A stretch of 64,000 nucleotides of DNA from Dyadobacter beijingensis DSM 21582. GTDB lineage: Bacteria; Bacteroidota; Bacteroidia; Cytophagales; Spirosomataceae. The notes below the pieces were generated by a model. It was not told the DNA's origin. It was given only the letters and a program-made list of their open reading frames with translations, and did no database searches. Positions 16,586-25,826 of the stretch are shown here, one piece after another (the stretch's first letter is position 1; the number at the start of each line of letters is the position of its first letter). The stretch lies in NCBI RefSeq assembly GCF_000382205.1, contig NZ_KB907787.1, positions 783,176-847,175 of the forward strand, written 5' to 3'. The position numbers and the translations under genes are program-made.

Positions 16586-16954
16586 TTACGACTGTGAAAT
16601 GGAAGGATCGTCGGATGAAAGCGTCCGGCTTCGGAAATGCTGGTTTTGGACCTGAACCTGGTTACGTGTGGGGTAGCAATTCAATGCCGCATTATCGGCG
16701 ACTACATTGCTCAGGTTAGCCGAAAGGCAGGAAATGAGCACAGATTGTGCATGTTTGAAATGTGCAGAATGCGCGGATAGATTAGTATTAGGTTTGGAAT
16801 GCCTAAAATGGAGGACATTGCGGGTGCTGAGATGATGCCGACTGACGGTCTGCTCAATCCGGTAGTGGCCGGTTTGGCTGGCGTCGCGAAAATGCAGGAC
16901 ACTGACGGACAGTACCGTCAGAAATAGCCATTTTAAAAGATAATGTCCCCTCAT
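16586..16954 (-). CDS. Doubtful small exported protein, possibly decayed
   Basis: A 122-residue frame starts 15 bp after the SDR stop on the same strand. Residues 1-20 (MRGHYLLKWLFLTVLSVSVL) look like a signal peptide. The rest is unusually rich in Ser, His and Asn and has no recognisable pattern, and its codon use is more random than that of the neighbours. It may be a real small secreted protein, a frameshifted remnant, or non-coding sequence. Confidence 0.35.
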   Translation of the reverse strand: MRGHYLLKWLFLTVLSVSVLHFRDASQTGHYRIEQTVSRHHLSTRNVLHFRHSKPNTNLSAHSAHFKHAQSVLISCLSANLSNVVADNAALNCYPTRNQVQVQNQHFRSRTLSSDDPSISQS

Positions 16955-16969
16955 GATCGTAGTGATTAA

Positions 16970-17749
16970 CTATTTTGGAGCCATCCTGATCGCGCCGTCG
17001 AGGCGGATTACCTCGCCATTCAGCATCGGATTTTCGACAATCGATTGGGCAAGCTGCGCATATTCCGACGGTTTTCCAAGTCGGGAAGGAAATGGCACTT
17101 GCTGCCCCAGCGAAATGCGCGCTTCTTCCGGCAGGCCCATAAGCAGCGGTGTTTCAAAAAGCCCCGGCGCAATGGCCATCACCCGGATGCCGGATTTAGC
17201 CAGGTCACGTGCCACAGGCAAAGTCATACTCACGATCCCGCCTTTACTTGCAGCATAGGCTACCTGGCCCATTTGCCCATCATATGCGGCAACGGAGGCA
17301 GTATTAATGATCAATCCACGCTCGCCTTCCACATCAGGCTCGTTTTTCTCCATCGCAAACGCAGCCAGCCGCATGACATTGAATGTCCCGATGAGGTTAA
17401 TGCGAATGGTTTTTTCAAAAAGCTCAAAAGAATGCGGCCCGTAGATACCATCGGCCTTGCCCACGATCTTGCGCGCCGGTGCTATTCCCGCACAGTTGAC
17501 GACGATCTGAATGCTGCCGAATGCTTGCAAGGCAACATCCAAAGCATTTTGGACTTCGTCTTCGCTTGTAACGTCGGTTTTGATGAATTTAAGCCGATCG
17601 GGGAATTCGTTCTCCAATGCTTGTCCGGCTGCCTCGTTCAGGTCAAGAACAGCCACATTGGCTCCATGACTGACGAACAGTCGTGCAGTCGCTTCTCCAA
17701 GGCCGGAAGCGCCGCCGGTGATGAGGGCAGTGGAGGTAGATAGTTGCAT
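16970..17749 (-). CDS. Short-chain dehydrogenase, 3-hydroxyacyl-CoA dehydrogenase-like
   Basis: The 259-residue protein is a classical SDR with the cofactor motif TGGASGLGEA (residues 11-20), NCAG near 89, and the catalytic pattern Ser...YAASKGG with Tyr and Lys. The sequence VNCAGIAPARKIVGK and the ending GEVIRLDGAIRMAPK are typical of the type II 3-hydroxyacyl-CoA dehydrogenase (HSD17B10-like) group, which uses NAD in fatty-acid or branched-chain degradation. It begins 7 bp after a small ORF at 17757-17915, suggesting coupled translation. Confidence 0.85.
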   Translation of the reverse strand: MQLSTSTALITGGASGLGEATARLFVSHGANVAVLDLNEAAGQALENEFPDRLKFIKTDVTSEDEVQNALDVALQAFGSIQIVVNCAGIAPARKIVGKADGIYGPHSFELFEKTIRINLIGTFNVMRLAAFAMEKNEPDVEGERGLIINTASVAAYDGQMGQVAYAASKGGIVSMTLPVARDLAKSGIRVMAIAPGLFETPLLMGLPEEARISLGQQVPFPSRLGKPSEYAQLAQSIVENPMLNGEVIRLDGAIRMAPK

Positions 17750-17756
17750 AAGGTGG

Positions 17757-17915
17757 TTATTTCCGCTGCAACCGTTCTGGAAGCGGATGTTCCTCGAAGA
17801 ATTTTCGTGCCCGTTCTGCCTTCTCCAACGCGACTTTTAGAGTCGGGAGATTGTCGAGGCCGGGATCGGAGGTGAATTTTCCGGGCTTAATTGTTTTTCT
17901 ATCTAAAATTTTCAT
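17757..17915 (-). CDS. Small protein of unknown function upstream of the SDR gene
   Basis: A 52-residue frame starts MKILDRKTIKPGKF and ends with a charged helix, ARKFFEEHPLPERLQRK. It has the codon quality of a real gene and is placed 7 bp before the SDR start, so translational coupling is likely. It is soluble and predicted helical at the end. The PLP-containing C-terminus resembles a 38-residue frame on the opposite strand at 18046-18162. No known family is recognised. Confidence 0.5.
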   Translation of the reverse strand: MKILDRKTIKPGKFTSDPGLDNLPTLKVALEKAERARKFFEEHPLPERLQRK

Positions 17916-18045
17916 TTTCCAGAAAGGCAATTTCTATAAAATTAAAACTTTTTCTTCACTAAAAAACCTCGGGCATATCGCCATTGTCCGTCACAGAAAT
18001 GTCGCTGAATTTTTGGGTGAGAGGGTCGTGATCGAGTAGACCCAA

Positions 18046-18162
18046 ATGATGGATATCCGGCGCGACTTGGATGAATTCAACTACTTTATCGAAAACGCCC
18101 CGCTTCCCGATACTTTGGAAAAGCGGGTGTTTTCAACGTTGAATGTTACCGGATATTCCTGA
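18046..18162 (+). CDS. Very small ORF of unknown function
   Basis: A 38-residue frame opens with two ATG codons and reads MMDIRRDLDEFNYFIEN, then APLPDTLEKRVFS. It ends 11 bp before the converging ileS stop. The stretch F-I-E-N-A-PLP-D-T-L-E-K-R resembles F-F-E-E-H-PLP-E-R-L-Q-R-K in the small ORF at 17757-17915. There is no clear ribosome site, and it could be non-coding. Confidence 0.3.
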   Translation: MMDIRRDLDEFNYFIENAPLPDTLEKRVFSTLNVTGYS

Positions 18163-18173
18163 TATTGCCTCAT

Positions 18174-21100
18174 TTACACCACCTCAATCTTCACCTTCAG
18201 CAAAAACTCATCCATTTCGATCTCCGTCGCTTCCCCGTTCAGGTCGCCAACTAGGTTGAGGTCCAGGGCTTGTACTTCCTGGCAGATGTAGTCTTTGTTG
18301 GCGGTTACTGCGCTGGCGAGCAAGCCGTCGTTGTTTTGCAAGGTAATGCGGATTTTATCGGTTACTTCGAAGCCGCTGTCCTTGCGCAGGTTCTGCACGC
18401 GGTTTACGAAATCGCGGGCGATACCTTCCAGGCGCAGGTCTTCGGTAACGGTAATATCGAGTGCTACGGTGAGGCCGCCTTCGCTGGCTACGAGCCATCC
18501 CGGCACGTCTTCGGCGATGATTTCCACATCGGTTAATGCAATGTCGATCGGGCCGCTCGCTGCCGTCAACGCGATGGTGCTGTTGGCTTCGATCTCGCGG
18601 ATCTGCGTTTCGTCCATGGCTGAAATCGCCGCAGCTACTTCCTTCATTTTCGGGCCGAATTTCGGGCCGAGGGCTTTGAAATTCGGTTTGATTTTCTTTT
18701 TCAAAATGCCGCTGTCATCGTGGACGAACTCGATGTGCTTCACATTCACCTCCGAAAGGATAATGTATGCCACCTGCTCGATCTGCCGCTTCGTTTTCTC
18801 GCTCAGAACCGGGATCAGGATTTTGGACAATGGCTGACGTACTTTCAGCTTGTGTCCCTTGCGGATCGAGTGTACGAGCGAACTGATGCGCTGCGCGAGG
18901 TCCATTGCTTCTTCCAGGTCGGTATCCACCACTTCCGCCTCGATTTTTGGCCAGAAAGTCAAGTGTACCGAATCGTATTTGAACGGCGCATTGTGGGCGA
19001 TCGAAGCTTCCCGGTCGCTGTCTGTCAGATTTTTATACAGCCATTCGCCAAAGAATGGGGCGATCGGCGACATTAATTGTGAAACTGTTACCAGACAGTG
19101 GTGTAATGTTTCATAAGCCGCCGCCTTGTCGTCCGTCAAACCGGCTCCCTGCTCGGCAGAGGGGTTCCAGAAACGGCGACGGTTCAAGCGGATGTACCAG
19201 TTCGAAAGCTGGTCGGTGACGAAATCCTGCACGAGACGGCCCGCTTTGGTCGGGTTGTAGTCGTCGAATTGTTCGCCTACCTCTTTGATCAATGTATTCA
19301 GTTTCGACAAAATCCAGCGGTCGAGCTCGGTGCGCTTTTCGATAGGCACCGAATTGGCCTCGTGGAACTCGTAACCATCCAGATTCGCGTACAATGCAAA
19401 GAAATTATACGTGTTCACCAGCGTTCCGAAGAACTTGCGCTGCACTTCGCCGATACCGTCGATGTTGAATTTCAGGTTATCCCAGGGCTCGGCATTGGTG
19501 ATCATATACCAGCGTGTCGCATCCGGGCCGTATTGTGCCAGTGTCGCAAACGGGTCCACGGCATTGCCGAGGCGTTTGGACATTTTGTTGCCGTTCTTGT
19601 CGAGTACCAAACCGGTAGAAACGACATTTTTGAATGCAACAGAATCGAACAGCATGCCCGCAATGGCGTGCAATGTGAAGAACCAGCCGCGGGTTTGGTC
19701 TACCCCTTCCGAAATAAAGTCGGCCGGGTAAGCCTGGTTAAATATTTCCTGGTTCTCAAACGGATAATGCCACTGCGCATACGGCATCGCACCCGAGTCG
19801 AACCAAACGTCGATCAGGTCCGGTTCGCGGTGCATAATGTGGCCGGTTTTACCTACCAGCACCACATCATCCACGTATGGACGGTGCAGGTCGTAATCGC
19901 CGTGTTCCAGTTTTTGCAAATATTCAGAATTGTGCAATGCCTGCTCGCGGGTGAGGTGACCTGAGATAATGGCTTCTTCCAGCAAATCTTTCAACTCTTC
20001 GATCGATCCAACGCAGACTTCGTCGCCGTAGTCGTTCCGCCAGATCGGCAGCGGCGTGCCCCAGTAGCGCGAGCGAGAGAGGTTCCAGTCGACGAGGTTT
20101 TCGAGCCAGTTGCCGAAGCGACCGGTACCGGTGCTTTCGGGTTTCCAGTTAATGGTTTTGTTCAGTTCCACCAAGCGGTCCTTCACCGCCGTCGTGCGGA
20201 TAAACCAGCTATCGAGCGGGTAGTAAAGCACCGGCTTGTCCGTACGCCAGCAGTGCGGGTACGGGTGTTCGTATTTCTCGACTTTAAATGCCTTGCCTTC
20301 TTCTTTCAGTTTGATGGCGATCAGCACGTCGGTCGGGCGGAACTCGGGATCGTCCTGCTCTGCCTGTGAGTAATATTCAGGTTTGACAAAACGACCCGCG
20401 TAATCCGATATCTCTTTTACAAAACGGCCCTGGCGGTCGACGATAGGCACTTCTTTGCCATTTTCGTCCTTCACCATAATGGCGGGGATGCCGTTTGCCT
20501 GCGCTACCCGGAAGTCGTCCGCACCAAAAGTAGGAGAGGTGTGCACGACGCCTGTACCGTCTTCGGTGGTTACGAAATCGCCGAGGATCACGCGGAATGC
20601 TGGCGTCTCAGGCTGGATATACGGCAATAGCTGCTCGTATTCGATTCCTTCGAGGTCCTTGCCTTTAAATTCTTTCAAAACGGTCCACGGGAGCAGCTTC
20701 TTGTCGCTGGCCGCATAGCCTTCGAAATCGCCGTCGCGGCCTTTTTCGGAGAAATATTTGCCTGTCAGGTCCTTCGCCAGCACCACCGCCACGGGCTCGT
20801 GCGTGTAAGGATTGAAAGTTTTAACCAATACATAATCGATATTGCCGCCGACGGTCAACGCCGAGTTCGCAGGAAGCGTCCACGGTGTCGTCGTCCAGGC
20901 AAGGATGCGGATGTCGAGGTCTGCCGAACCGGCCAGTACCGGCCATTTCGCGGCCTCTTTTACCTTAAACATCGCCACGATGGTCGTATCCTTCACATCC
21001 TTGTACGTGCCGGGCATGTTCAGCTCGTGCGACGACAGGCCCGTTCCCGCAGCCGGAGAATAGGGCTGGATCGTGTAGCCTTTATATAGCAAGCCTTTGT

Positions 21101-21602
21101 CATACAGCTTTTTAAGCAGGTTCCAGAGGCTTTCGATGTATTCGCTTTTGTAAGTAATATACGGATCGTCGAGATCGACCCAGTAGCCCATCTTCTCGGT
21201 CAGGTCATTCCATTGATCGGTGAATTTCATCACCGTCTGACGGCATTTTTCATTATAATCTGCAACCGAGATCTTCTTTCCGATATCGTCCTTGATAATG
21301 CCGAGTTCTTTCTCCACTTGCAGCTCCACCGGCAATCCGTGCGTGTCCCAGCCGCCTTTGCGCTTTACCTGGAAGCCTTGCAGGGTTTTATACCGGCAGA
21401 AAATGTCCTTGATCGCACGGGCCATTACGTGGTGGATGCCCGGTGTGCCGTTTGCCGACGGCGGGCCTTCGAAAAATGTAAATGTGGGCGCGCCCTCGCG
21501 GGTCTCTACCGACGCTTCAAAGATCTTTTTGTCTTTCCAGAATTTCAGTACTTCGTCCCCGATTTGAGGGTAACTCAGATTTTTATATTCGTTGTATTTC
21601 AT
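18174..21602 (-). CDS. ileS: Isoleucyl-tRNA synthetase
   Basis: The 1142-residue enzyme charges tRNA-Ile. It shows the class I signatures: FEGPPSANGTPGIHHVMAR (HIGH-type HxxH at about residues 53-62) and NKMSKRLGN (KMSKS-type motif in the catalytic core). An editing CP1 insert lies between them, and an anticodon-binding domain with LSNWYIRLNRRRFW follows. The length fits the long bacterial/eukaryote-like IleRS group that has an extended C-terminus. I start at the ATG complementary to 21600-21602 (MKYNEYKNLSYPQ), because the frame upstream of it opens only with TTG. Confidence 0.95.
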   Translation of the reverse strand: MKYNEYKNLSYPQIGDEVLKFWKDKKIFEASVETREGAPTFTFFEGPPSANGTPGIHHVMARAIKDIFCRYKTLQGFQVKRKGGWDTHGLPVELQVEKELGIIKDDIGKKISVADYNEKCRQTVMKFTDQWNDLTEKMGYWVDLDDPYITYKSEYIESLWNLLKKLYDKGLLYKGYTIQPYSPAAGTGLSSHELNMPGTYKDVKDTTIVAMFKVKEAAKWPVLAGSADLDIRILAWTTTPWTLPANSALTVGGNIDYVLVKTFNPYTHEPVAVVLAKDLTGKYFSEKGRDGDFEGYAASDKKLLPWTVLKEFKGKDLEGIEYEQLLPYIQPETPAFRVILGDFVTTEDGTGVVHTSPTFGADDFRVAQANGIPAIMVKDENGKEVPIVDRQGRFVKEISDYAGRFVKPEYYSQAEQDDPEFRPTDVLIAIKLKEEGKAFKVEKYEHPYPHCWRTDKPVLYYPLDSWFIRTTAVKDRLVELNKTINWKPESTGTGRFGNWLENLVDWNLSRSRYWGTPLPIWRNDYGDEVCVGSIEELKDLLEEAIISGHLTREQALHNSEYLQKLEHGDYDLHRPYVDDVVLVGKTGHIMHREPDLIDVWFDSGAMPYAQWHYPFENQEIFNQAYPADFISEGVDQTRGWFFTLHAIAGMLFDSVAFKNVVSTGLVLDKNGNKMSKRLGNAVDPFATLAQYGPDATRWYMITNAEPWDNLKFNIDGIGEVQRKFFGTLVNTYNFFALYANLDGYEFHEANSVPIEKRTELDRWILSKLNTLIKEVGEQFDDYNPTKAGRLVQDFVTDQLSNWYIRLNRRRFWNPSAEQGAGLTDDKAAAYETLHHCLVTVSQLMSPIAPFFGEWLYKNLTDSDREASIAHNAPFKYDSVHLTFWPKIEAEVVDTDLEEAMDLAQRISSLVHSIRKGHKLKVRQPLSKILIPVLSEKTKRQIEQVAYIILSEVNVKHIEFVHDDSGILKKKIKPNFKALGPKFGPKMKEVAAAISAMDETQIREIEANSTIALTAASGPIDIALTDVEIIAEDVPGWLVASEGGLTVALDITVTEDLRLEGIARDFVNRVQNLRKDSGFEVTDKIRITLQNNDGLLASAVTANKDYICQEVQALDLNLVGDLNGEATEIEMDEFLLKVKIEVV

Positions 21603-21683
21603 ATGCGTAGTTGGCAACGGCTTTTGCCGCGGCCGATCAATGTAAATAGCACTATTTATAACCCGCTTCGGATTTTAAGAGTG

Positions 21684-21691
21684 CAAAATTA
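21684..21691 (-). promoter_or_regulatory. -7 element for ileS
   Basis: On the minus strand 21691-21684 reads TAATTTTG, matching TAnnTTTG, about 80 bp before the ileS start. The expected -33 position holds TTTTAG rather than TTTG, so the match is partial. Confidence 0.45.
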
Positions 21692-21779
21692 CGGATTTTT
21701 TTCCGCTAAAAGGATGTGCGCTTTTGAATGAATCTGAGAGAGATTGTATTATTTTGGTACTTCAACCATCAATCACAAA

Positions 21780-22409
21780 ATGGAACTCATTAACCGCCTA
21801 TTGACCGCCAACAAATCCTGGGCAGCCAGGCAGCTCGAAGTTGACGAAACGTATTTTGATAACCTGGCCAAAGACCAGAAACCGGATTTTCTCTGGATCG
21901 GATGCTCCGACAGCCGTGTGCCTGCCGAAGACCTGACGGGCTCGCAGCCGGGAGAGATGTTTGTGCACCGCAACGTGGCGAACCTTGTGGTGCATACGGA
22001 TATGAATATGCTCAGCGTGTTGCAATATGCCGTGGAGGTGCTGAAAGTGAGGCATATACTCGTGGTAGGACATTACCAGTGCGGAGGCGTGAAGGCATCG
22101 ATGATGCATAAGGACCTGGGGCTTATCAACCGCTGGCTGCATAATATCAAGGATGTGTACGATAAGCACGCGACCGAGCTCGACGGTATCGAAGACGAAA
22201 AAACGCGCTTCGACCGCCTTGTGGAACTTAACGTGATACAGCAGGTACATAACCTTGCGCAGACGAGCATCGTACAAGGCGCCTGGAACCAGGGTCAGGA
22301 AGTGCATTTGCATGGCTGGGTATTCAGCCTGCACGATGGCCAGCTGAAAACCCTCGCCCACATGCCGCCGAGCACGAAAGTCGAGGGGATTTATCGATAT
22401 GACTTCTGA
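21780..22409 (+). CDS. can: Beta-class carbonic anhydrase
   Basis: The 209-residue protein is a beta carbonic anhydrase that interconverts CO2 and bicarbonate. Zinc ligands are visible: Cys42 with the Asp44-x-Arg46 dyad in GCSDSRVP, His98 and Cys101 in GHYQCGG. The motif HRNVANLV is also typical. I start at ATG 21780, because the longer frame opens with TTG. TTTG at 21723-21726 and TTATTTTG at 21749-21756 form a plausible upstream promoter. A polypurine hairpin follows the gene. Confidence 0.93.
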   Translation: MELINRLLTANKSWAARQLEVDETYFDNLAKDQKPDFLWIGCSDSRVPAEDLTGSQPGEMFVHRNVANLVVHTDMNMLSVLQYAVEVLKVRHILVVGHYQCGGVKASMMHKDLGLINRWLHNIKDVYDKHATELDGIEDEKTRFDRLVELNVIQQVHNLAQTSIVQGAWNQGQEVHLHGWVFSLHDGQLKTLAHMPPSTKVEGIYRYDF

Positions 22410-22445
22410 TAACGTTTTGATTGTTTAGTGCGGGGATTGCTGTGT

Positions 22446-22490
22446 GAGGAAAGGAGAAGGGAGGCCCCCCTTTCTCCTTTCCTCCCTTTT
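22446..22490 (+). terminator. Polypurine/polypyrimidine hairpin terminator
   Basis: GAGGAAAGGAGAA (22446-22458) pairs perfectly with 22472-22484, with further G/C pairing in the interior, and CCTTTT follows. It lies between carbonic anhydrase and the PepSY gene. A related, longer purine hairpin lies at 28676-28765. Confidence 0.55.
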
Positions 22491-22559
22491 GGTAGTTCAC
22501 ATCGTTCGCCCTATATTCGTAGTCTTAAATGAGTCTAAATAAGATACTGCGACGAATCG

Positions 22560-23717
22560 ATGAAAAAGCTGATTGGAAAACTGCACCTGTACCTCGGGCT
22601 GGTCTCTGGCATAATGGTGCTTATCATTTCCATCACAGGGTGCATCCTGGCGTTTGAGCAGGAAATCAAGAGCGTTACACAGCCATATATGTTTGTCAAT
22701 GGCCCGACGGGCGGGAAGGTGCTGCCTCCCTCGCAACTTGCGGACATTGCCAGAAAGGCGCTTCCGGGCAAAGTGGCGAAAGGAGTACTCTACGATACGC
22801 CCAACCGCAATGCGCAAGTCGGTTTTTACAATCTCGATCCCGAATACTATTACGTCGTTTACCTCAACCAATACACCGGAAAGGTGGAACATATCTGGAA
22901 CGAGGACGACGATTTCTTCCATTTCATCCTGCACGGGCATTATTACTTATGGTTGCCCGAGAAAATCGGTCAACCGGTAGTGGCATCGGCGACGCTGGTG
23001 TTCTTTTTTATGATGATCAGCGGGATGGTGCTTTGGTGGCCCAAAAACAAATCCGCTGCCAAACAGCGATTTTCGATCAAATGGAATGCGGCCTGGCGGC
23101 GTAAAAACTACGATCTGCACAATGTGCTTGGTTTTTATATGATGTCAATAGGCGTGGTACTGGCCGTTACCGGGCTCGTTTGGGGCTTTCAGTGGTTTTC
23201 GCAGGGACTTTATACCGTTACCGGCGGGAAGGGTTCGGATGTGTACTACAACCCGGCTTCCGACACCGTTTCCACCGCGCAGGTTACGGGCCCGATGCAG
23301 GCAGTGGACAAAGCGTGGTTCCAGCTGCAAAAGGAATATCCGGTCTACAAAACGCTCAATATTTCTTTCCCGACCGAAAAAGCCGAGTCGATTTTCTCCT
23401 ACGTTAACTTCCGGGAAGGCACCTATTACAATGTCGATTACACCTATTTCGACCAATATTCCGCAAAGAAAATCAATGCGGAAGGGCCTTATACCGGCAA
23501 GTACAGCGAGGCCAATTTTGCCAAAAAGCTACGCCGGATGAACTACGACATCCACACCGGCGCGATCCTCGGCCTGCCGGGTAAAATGCTCATGTTTTTC
23601 GCCAGTTTGATCTGCGCAACCCTGCCCGTCACCGGGTTTGTAATCTGGTGGGGCCGGAGAAAGAAAGCACCGAAGAAAGTGCGGAAGAGCGTTCCGGTAT
23701 GGGCGACCCCGTCATGA
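22560..23717 (+). CDS. PepSY-domain membrane protein
   Basis: The 385-residue protein is a PepSY-associated membrane protein: an N-terminal helix (LHLYLGLVSGIMVLIISITGCILAF), a periplasmic PepSY domain, three further helices (near residues 138-160, 190-215 and 345-365), and conserved histidines in HFILHGHYYLW and NYDLHNVLGFY. This type is associated with iron or siderophore metabolism, and some members reduce ferric siderophores. It stands alone between a terminator and the convergent GH16 gene. Confidence 0.8.
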   Translation: MKKLIGKLHLYLGLVSGIMVLIISITGCILAFEQEIKSVTQPYMFVNGPTGGKVLPPSQLADIARKALPGKVAKGVLYDTPNRNAQVGFYNLDPEYYYVVYLNQYTGKVEHIWNEDDDFFHFILHGHYYLWLPEKIGQPVVASATLVFFFMMISGMVLWWPKNKSAAKQRFSIKWNAAWRRKNYDLHNVLGFYMMSIGVVLAVTGLVWGFQWFSQGLYTVTGGKGSDVYYNPASDTVSTAQVTGPMQAVDKAWFQLQKEYPVYKTLNISFPTEKAESIFSYVNFREGTYYNVDYTYFDQYSAKKINAEGPYTGKYSEANFAKKLRRMNYDIHTGAILGLPGKMLMFFASLICATLPVTGFVIWWGRRKKAPKKVRKSVPVWATPS

Positions 23718-23749
23718 AAACGGCGGTTTAAGCTGCTTCCGGAAATACA

Positions 23750-24577
23750 TTATTGTTTCTGATAAATCCTGACATAATCCACCTCGAAGCGGGCGGGGAA
23801 ATCTGTTTTGGATAAATCGCCGCCATTGTCGCCGCCCAATGCGAGCCCCAGCAGAATGTAATGCGGCTGCTTAAATGGCGTAATGTCTTTGTTTTTGGCG
23901 TTCACAGCCTTAGCCTGGTCCTGCGAAGCCAGCAGCTCGTCGTCCACATATATTTTGACGGAATTTTCGTCCCAATCCATCCGCCAGACGTGAAATTTCG
24001 AAGACCAGTCCGCGTCCTGGAAGGTATTAATCTGCTTCTTATTGCTATTCCAAATGGGTTTATAACGCTCAGTGGAGCCCCAGGCCAGGTTAGCCAGCAA
24101 CATTCCCCTGTAAAACTCCATGATGTCGATCTCGCCGTTGTCGGGCCATTCGCCCTTTTCGCCCAAGGTCCAGAATGCCGGCCACAAGCCCGATCGCGTA
24201 TCGATTTTCGCACGCATTTCGAAACGGCCGTACTGAAAGCTCTTTTTGCCGCGGGTAATAATGCTGGCCGAAGTGTATTCGGCATATTCCCGGCTTTCCT
24301 TCCAGTTGCTGCTGCCAGCCACATATCTGGGATTCTTTACCCTTTCTTTTTTGGCTTCGATGATCAGGTAACCGCCTTTACAGTACGCATTTTCACCCTG
24401 GTACCATTGGTCTTCGTGGTTTCGGGTAAAACCTTTTTCGGGCTGCCACACATTCGGGTCGGGCGCACCGTCGTAGTCGAACTCGTCGGCCCAGATTAGC
24501 TTGTATTGCGCTGTGGAAGGTGCCAATGTGGTCAGCGTCATCAGGATTGTGAGCAGCAGTTTTTCGGCGGTTGTCAT
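23750..24577 (-). CDS. Glycoside hydrolase family 16 beta-glucanase
   Basis: The 275-residue secreted enzyme has a signal peptide (residues 1-23, ending STAQ) and a GH16 jelly-roll domain. The catalytic motif is GEIDIMEF with Glu149 (nucleophile), Asp151 and Glu154 (acid/base). The flanking LWPAFWTLGEKGEWPDNGE and DWDENSVKIYVDD are also typical. Likely substrates are beta-1,3 or mixed-linkage glucans such as laminarin. The start codon itself overlaps the first unit of a 10-bp-phased TGAC repeat array running upstream. Confidence 0.9.
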   Translation of the reverse strand: MTTAEKLLLTILMTLTTLAPSTAQYKLIWADEFDYDGAPDPNVWQPEKGFTRNHEDQWYQGENAYCKGGYLIIEAKKERVKNPRYVAGSSNWKESREYAEYTSASIITRGKKSFQYGRFEMRAKIDTRSGLWPAFWTLGEKGEWPDNGEIDIMEFYRGMLLANLAWGSTERYKPIWNSNKKQINTFQDADWSSKFHVWRMDWDENSVKIYVDDELLASQDQAKAVNAKNKDITPFKQPHYILLGLALGGDNGGDLSKTDFPARFEVDYVRIYQKQ

Positions 24578-24616
24578 TTTTAGTCAGGAGTTGTCAGGTG
24601 TAGTCACTTGTGGTCA
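24573..24616 (-). repeat. 10-bp-phased TGAC tandem repeat upstream of the GH16 gene
   Basis: GTCA occurs at 24573, 24583, 24593, 24603 and 24613, exactly every 10 bp. On the minus strand these are five units of TGAC plus six bases, such as TGACTACACC and TGACAACTCC, leading into the GH16 start codon, which lies in the first unit. A run of eight G follows at 24617-24624. The same decamer family occurs at 47808-47932. Confidence 0.75.
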
Positions 24617-24806
24617 GGGGGGGGCATGTGTTGTTGCTGATATTATCTGGGAAAGTGGTATCGGCCGGTCATTTACCCAAAAACAGCAAATTGGAAAGAT
24701 TTGACACTATTAATCGTTTGCCGGGGTTTTATTTCTGACAGTTTTTAATTCTTTTGTAAAGTACAGTACGCCGCCGCCGTCATGCCGGGCGACGATTTTT
24801 TTTGAT

Positions 24807-25823
24807 ATGAACAAACTGATTGATACAGCTAAAAAAGCGGGCCTCGACGGATTCATGCTCGCATTGCTGAGTATGATCGTCCTCGCGTGGCTCTGGCCTG
24901 CGCCGGGCATGCAGGATAGCCCGCTCCACCTTTCCACGGTTTCTACCTACGCCGTGTCGGTGATATTCTTCTTTTACGGCCTGCGCCTGAGCCCCGAAAA
25001 GCTGCAAGCCGGGCTAGTCAACTGGCGGCTTCACATGATGGTGCATTTGTCGACATTTGTACTTTTCCCGGTATTGGCGCTGGCATTCAAGCCGTTTTTT
25101 CACAGCGGGGAAGGACAAACGATGTGGCTTGCCATTTTCTTTCTTACCGTTTTGCCGTCCACAGTCTCTTCGTCGGTGGTGATGGTGTCCATCGCGCGCG
25201 GCAACATTCCGGCGGCGATATTCAATGCGAGCATTTCCAGCCTGATCGGCGTTTTCATCACGCCGTTGTGGATGGGCCTCGTGCTGGATTCCAGTCCGGG
25301 ACCATCCAGTCCGGGACATTTTGATTTGCTTTCGGTAGTCGGAAAGCTGGCATTGCAAGTATTACTGCCGGTATTCGCCGGAATCGCGCTCAATAGTCGC
25401 TGGGGGCATTTCGCGGAGCGCTATAAAAAGTACATCCGCTACTTCGATCAGTCGTCGATACTGCTGATCGTCTACACTTCTTTCAGCGAATCGTTCGGGG
25501 AGCATCTCTTCGATTCGCTTGGAATAAAAGAAATTGTATTTTTAGGGATAGGAATGCTCGCGCTGTTTTTCGGGATCTATTTCCTGCTGACGTTCATCTG
25601 CGGTTTGCTGCATTTCAACCGGGAGGACAAGGTGACCGCCGTTTTTTGCGGTTCCAAAAAGTCGCTGGTACAGGGTGCGGTGATGTCGAAAGTGCTGTTT
25701 GCCGGGCCGGAAGCGGGGCTAATGCTCTTGCCCATTATGCTTTACCACGCATTGCAGCTCATTGCGGCGAGCATTATCGCCCAGCGGATGGCGCGGGAAG
25801 CGGATTTTGTACTTAAAAAATAA
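24807..25823 (+). CDS. Bile acid:sodium symporter (SBF) family transporter
   Basis: The 338-residue integral membrane protein has about ten hydrophobic segments and fits the bacterial SBF-like group of the BASS superfamily (VSVIFFFYGLRLSPEKLQAG and FLTVLPSTVSSSVVMVSIARGN are characteristic). These carriers move organic anions with sodium. It starts a plus-strand run with DUF4230 (3 bp apart), a glutamine-synthetase-like gene and dehydrogenases, so it may import the substrate of that pathway, though that is inference. Confidence 0.85.
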   Translation: MNKLIDTAKKAGLDGFMLALLSMIVLAWLWPAPGMQDSPLHLSTVSTYAVSVIFFFYGLRLSPEKLQAGLVNWRLHMMVHLSTFVLFPVLALAFKPFFHSGEGQTMWLAIFFLTVLPSTVSSSVVMVSIARGNIPAAIFNASISSLIGVFITPLWMGLVLDSSPGPSSPGHFDLLSVVGKLALQVLLPVFAGIALNSRWGHFAERYKKYIRYFDQSSILLIVYTSFSESFGEHLFDSLGIKEIVFLGIGMLALFFGIYFLLTFICGLLHFNREDKVTAVFCGSKKSLVQGAVMSKVLFAGPEAGLMLLPIMLYHALQLIAASIIAQRMAREADFVLKK

Positions 25824-25826
25824 GGT

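Noticed and set aside
17851..18039. A 62-residue plus-strand frame
   Set aside because: It overlaps the better small minus-strand ORF at 17757-17915 and has no plausible start context, though its end (HIAIVRHRNVAEFLGERVVIE region) looked protein-like.
24617..24624. A run of eight G as a phase-variable tract
   Set aside because: It is outside any coding frame and 40 bp upstream of the GH16 start, so slippage would not change a frame; it may only affect the repeat array.
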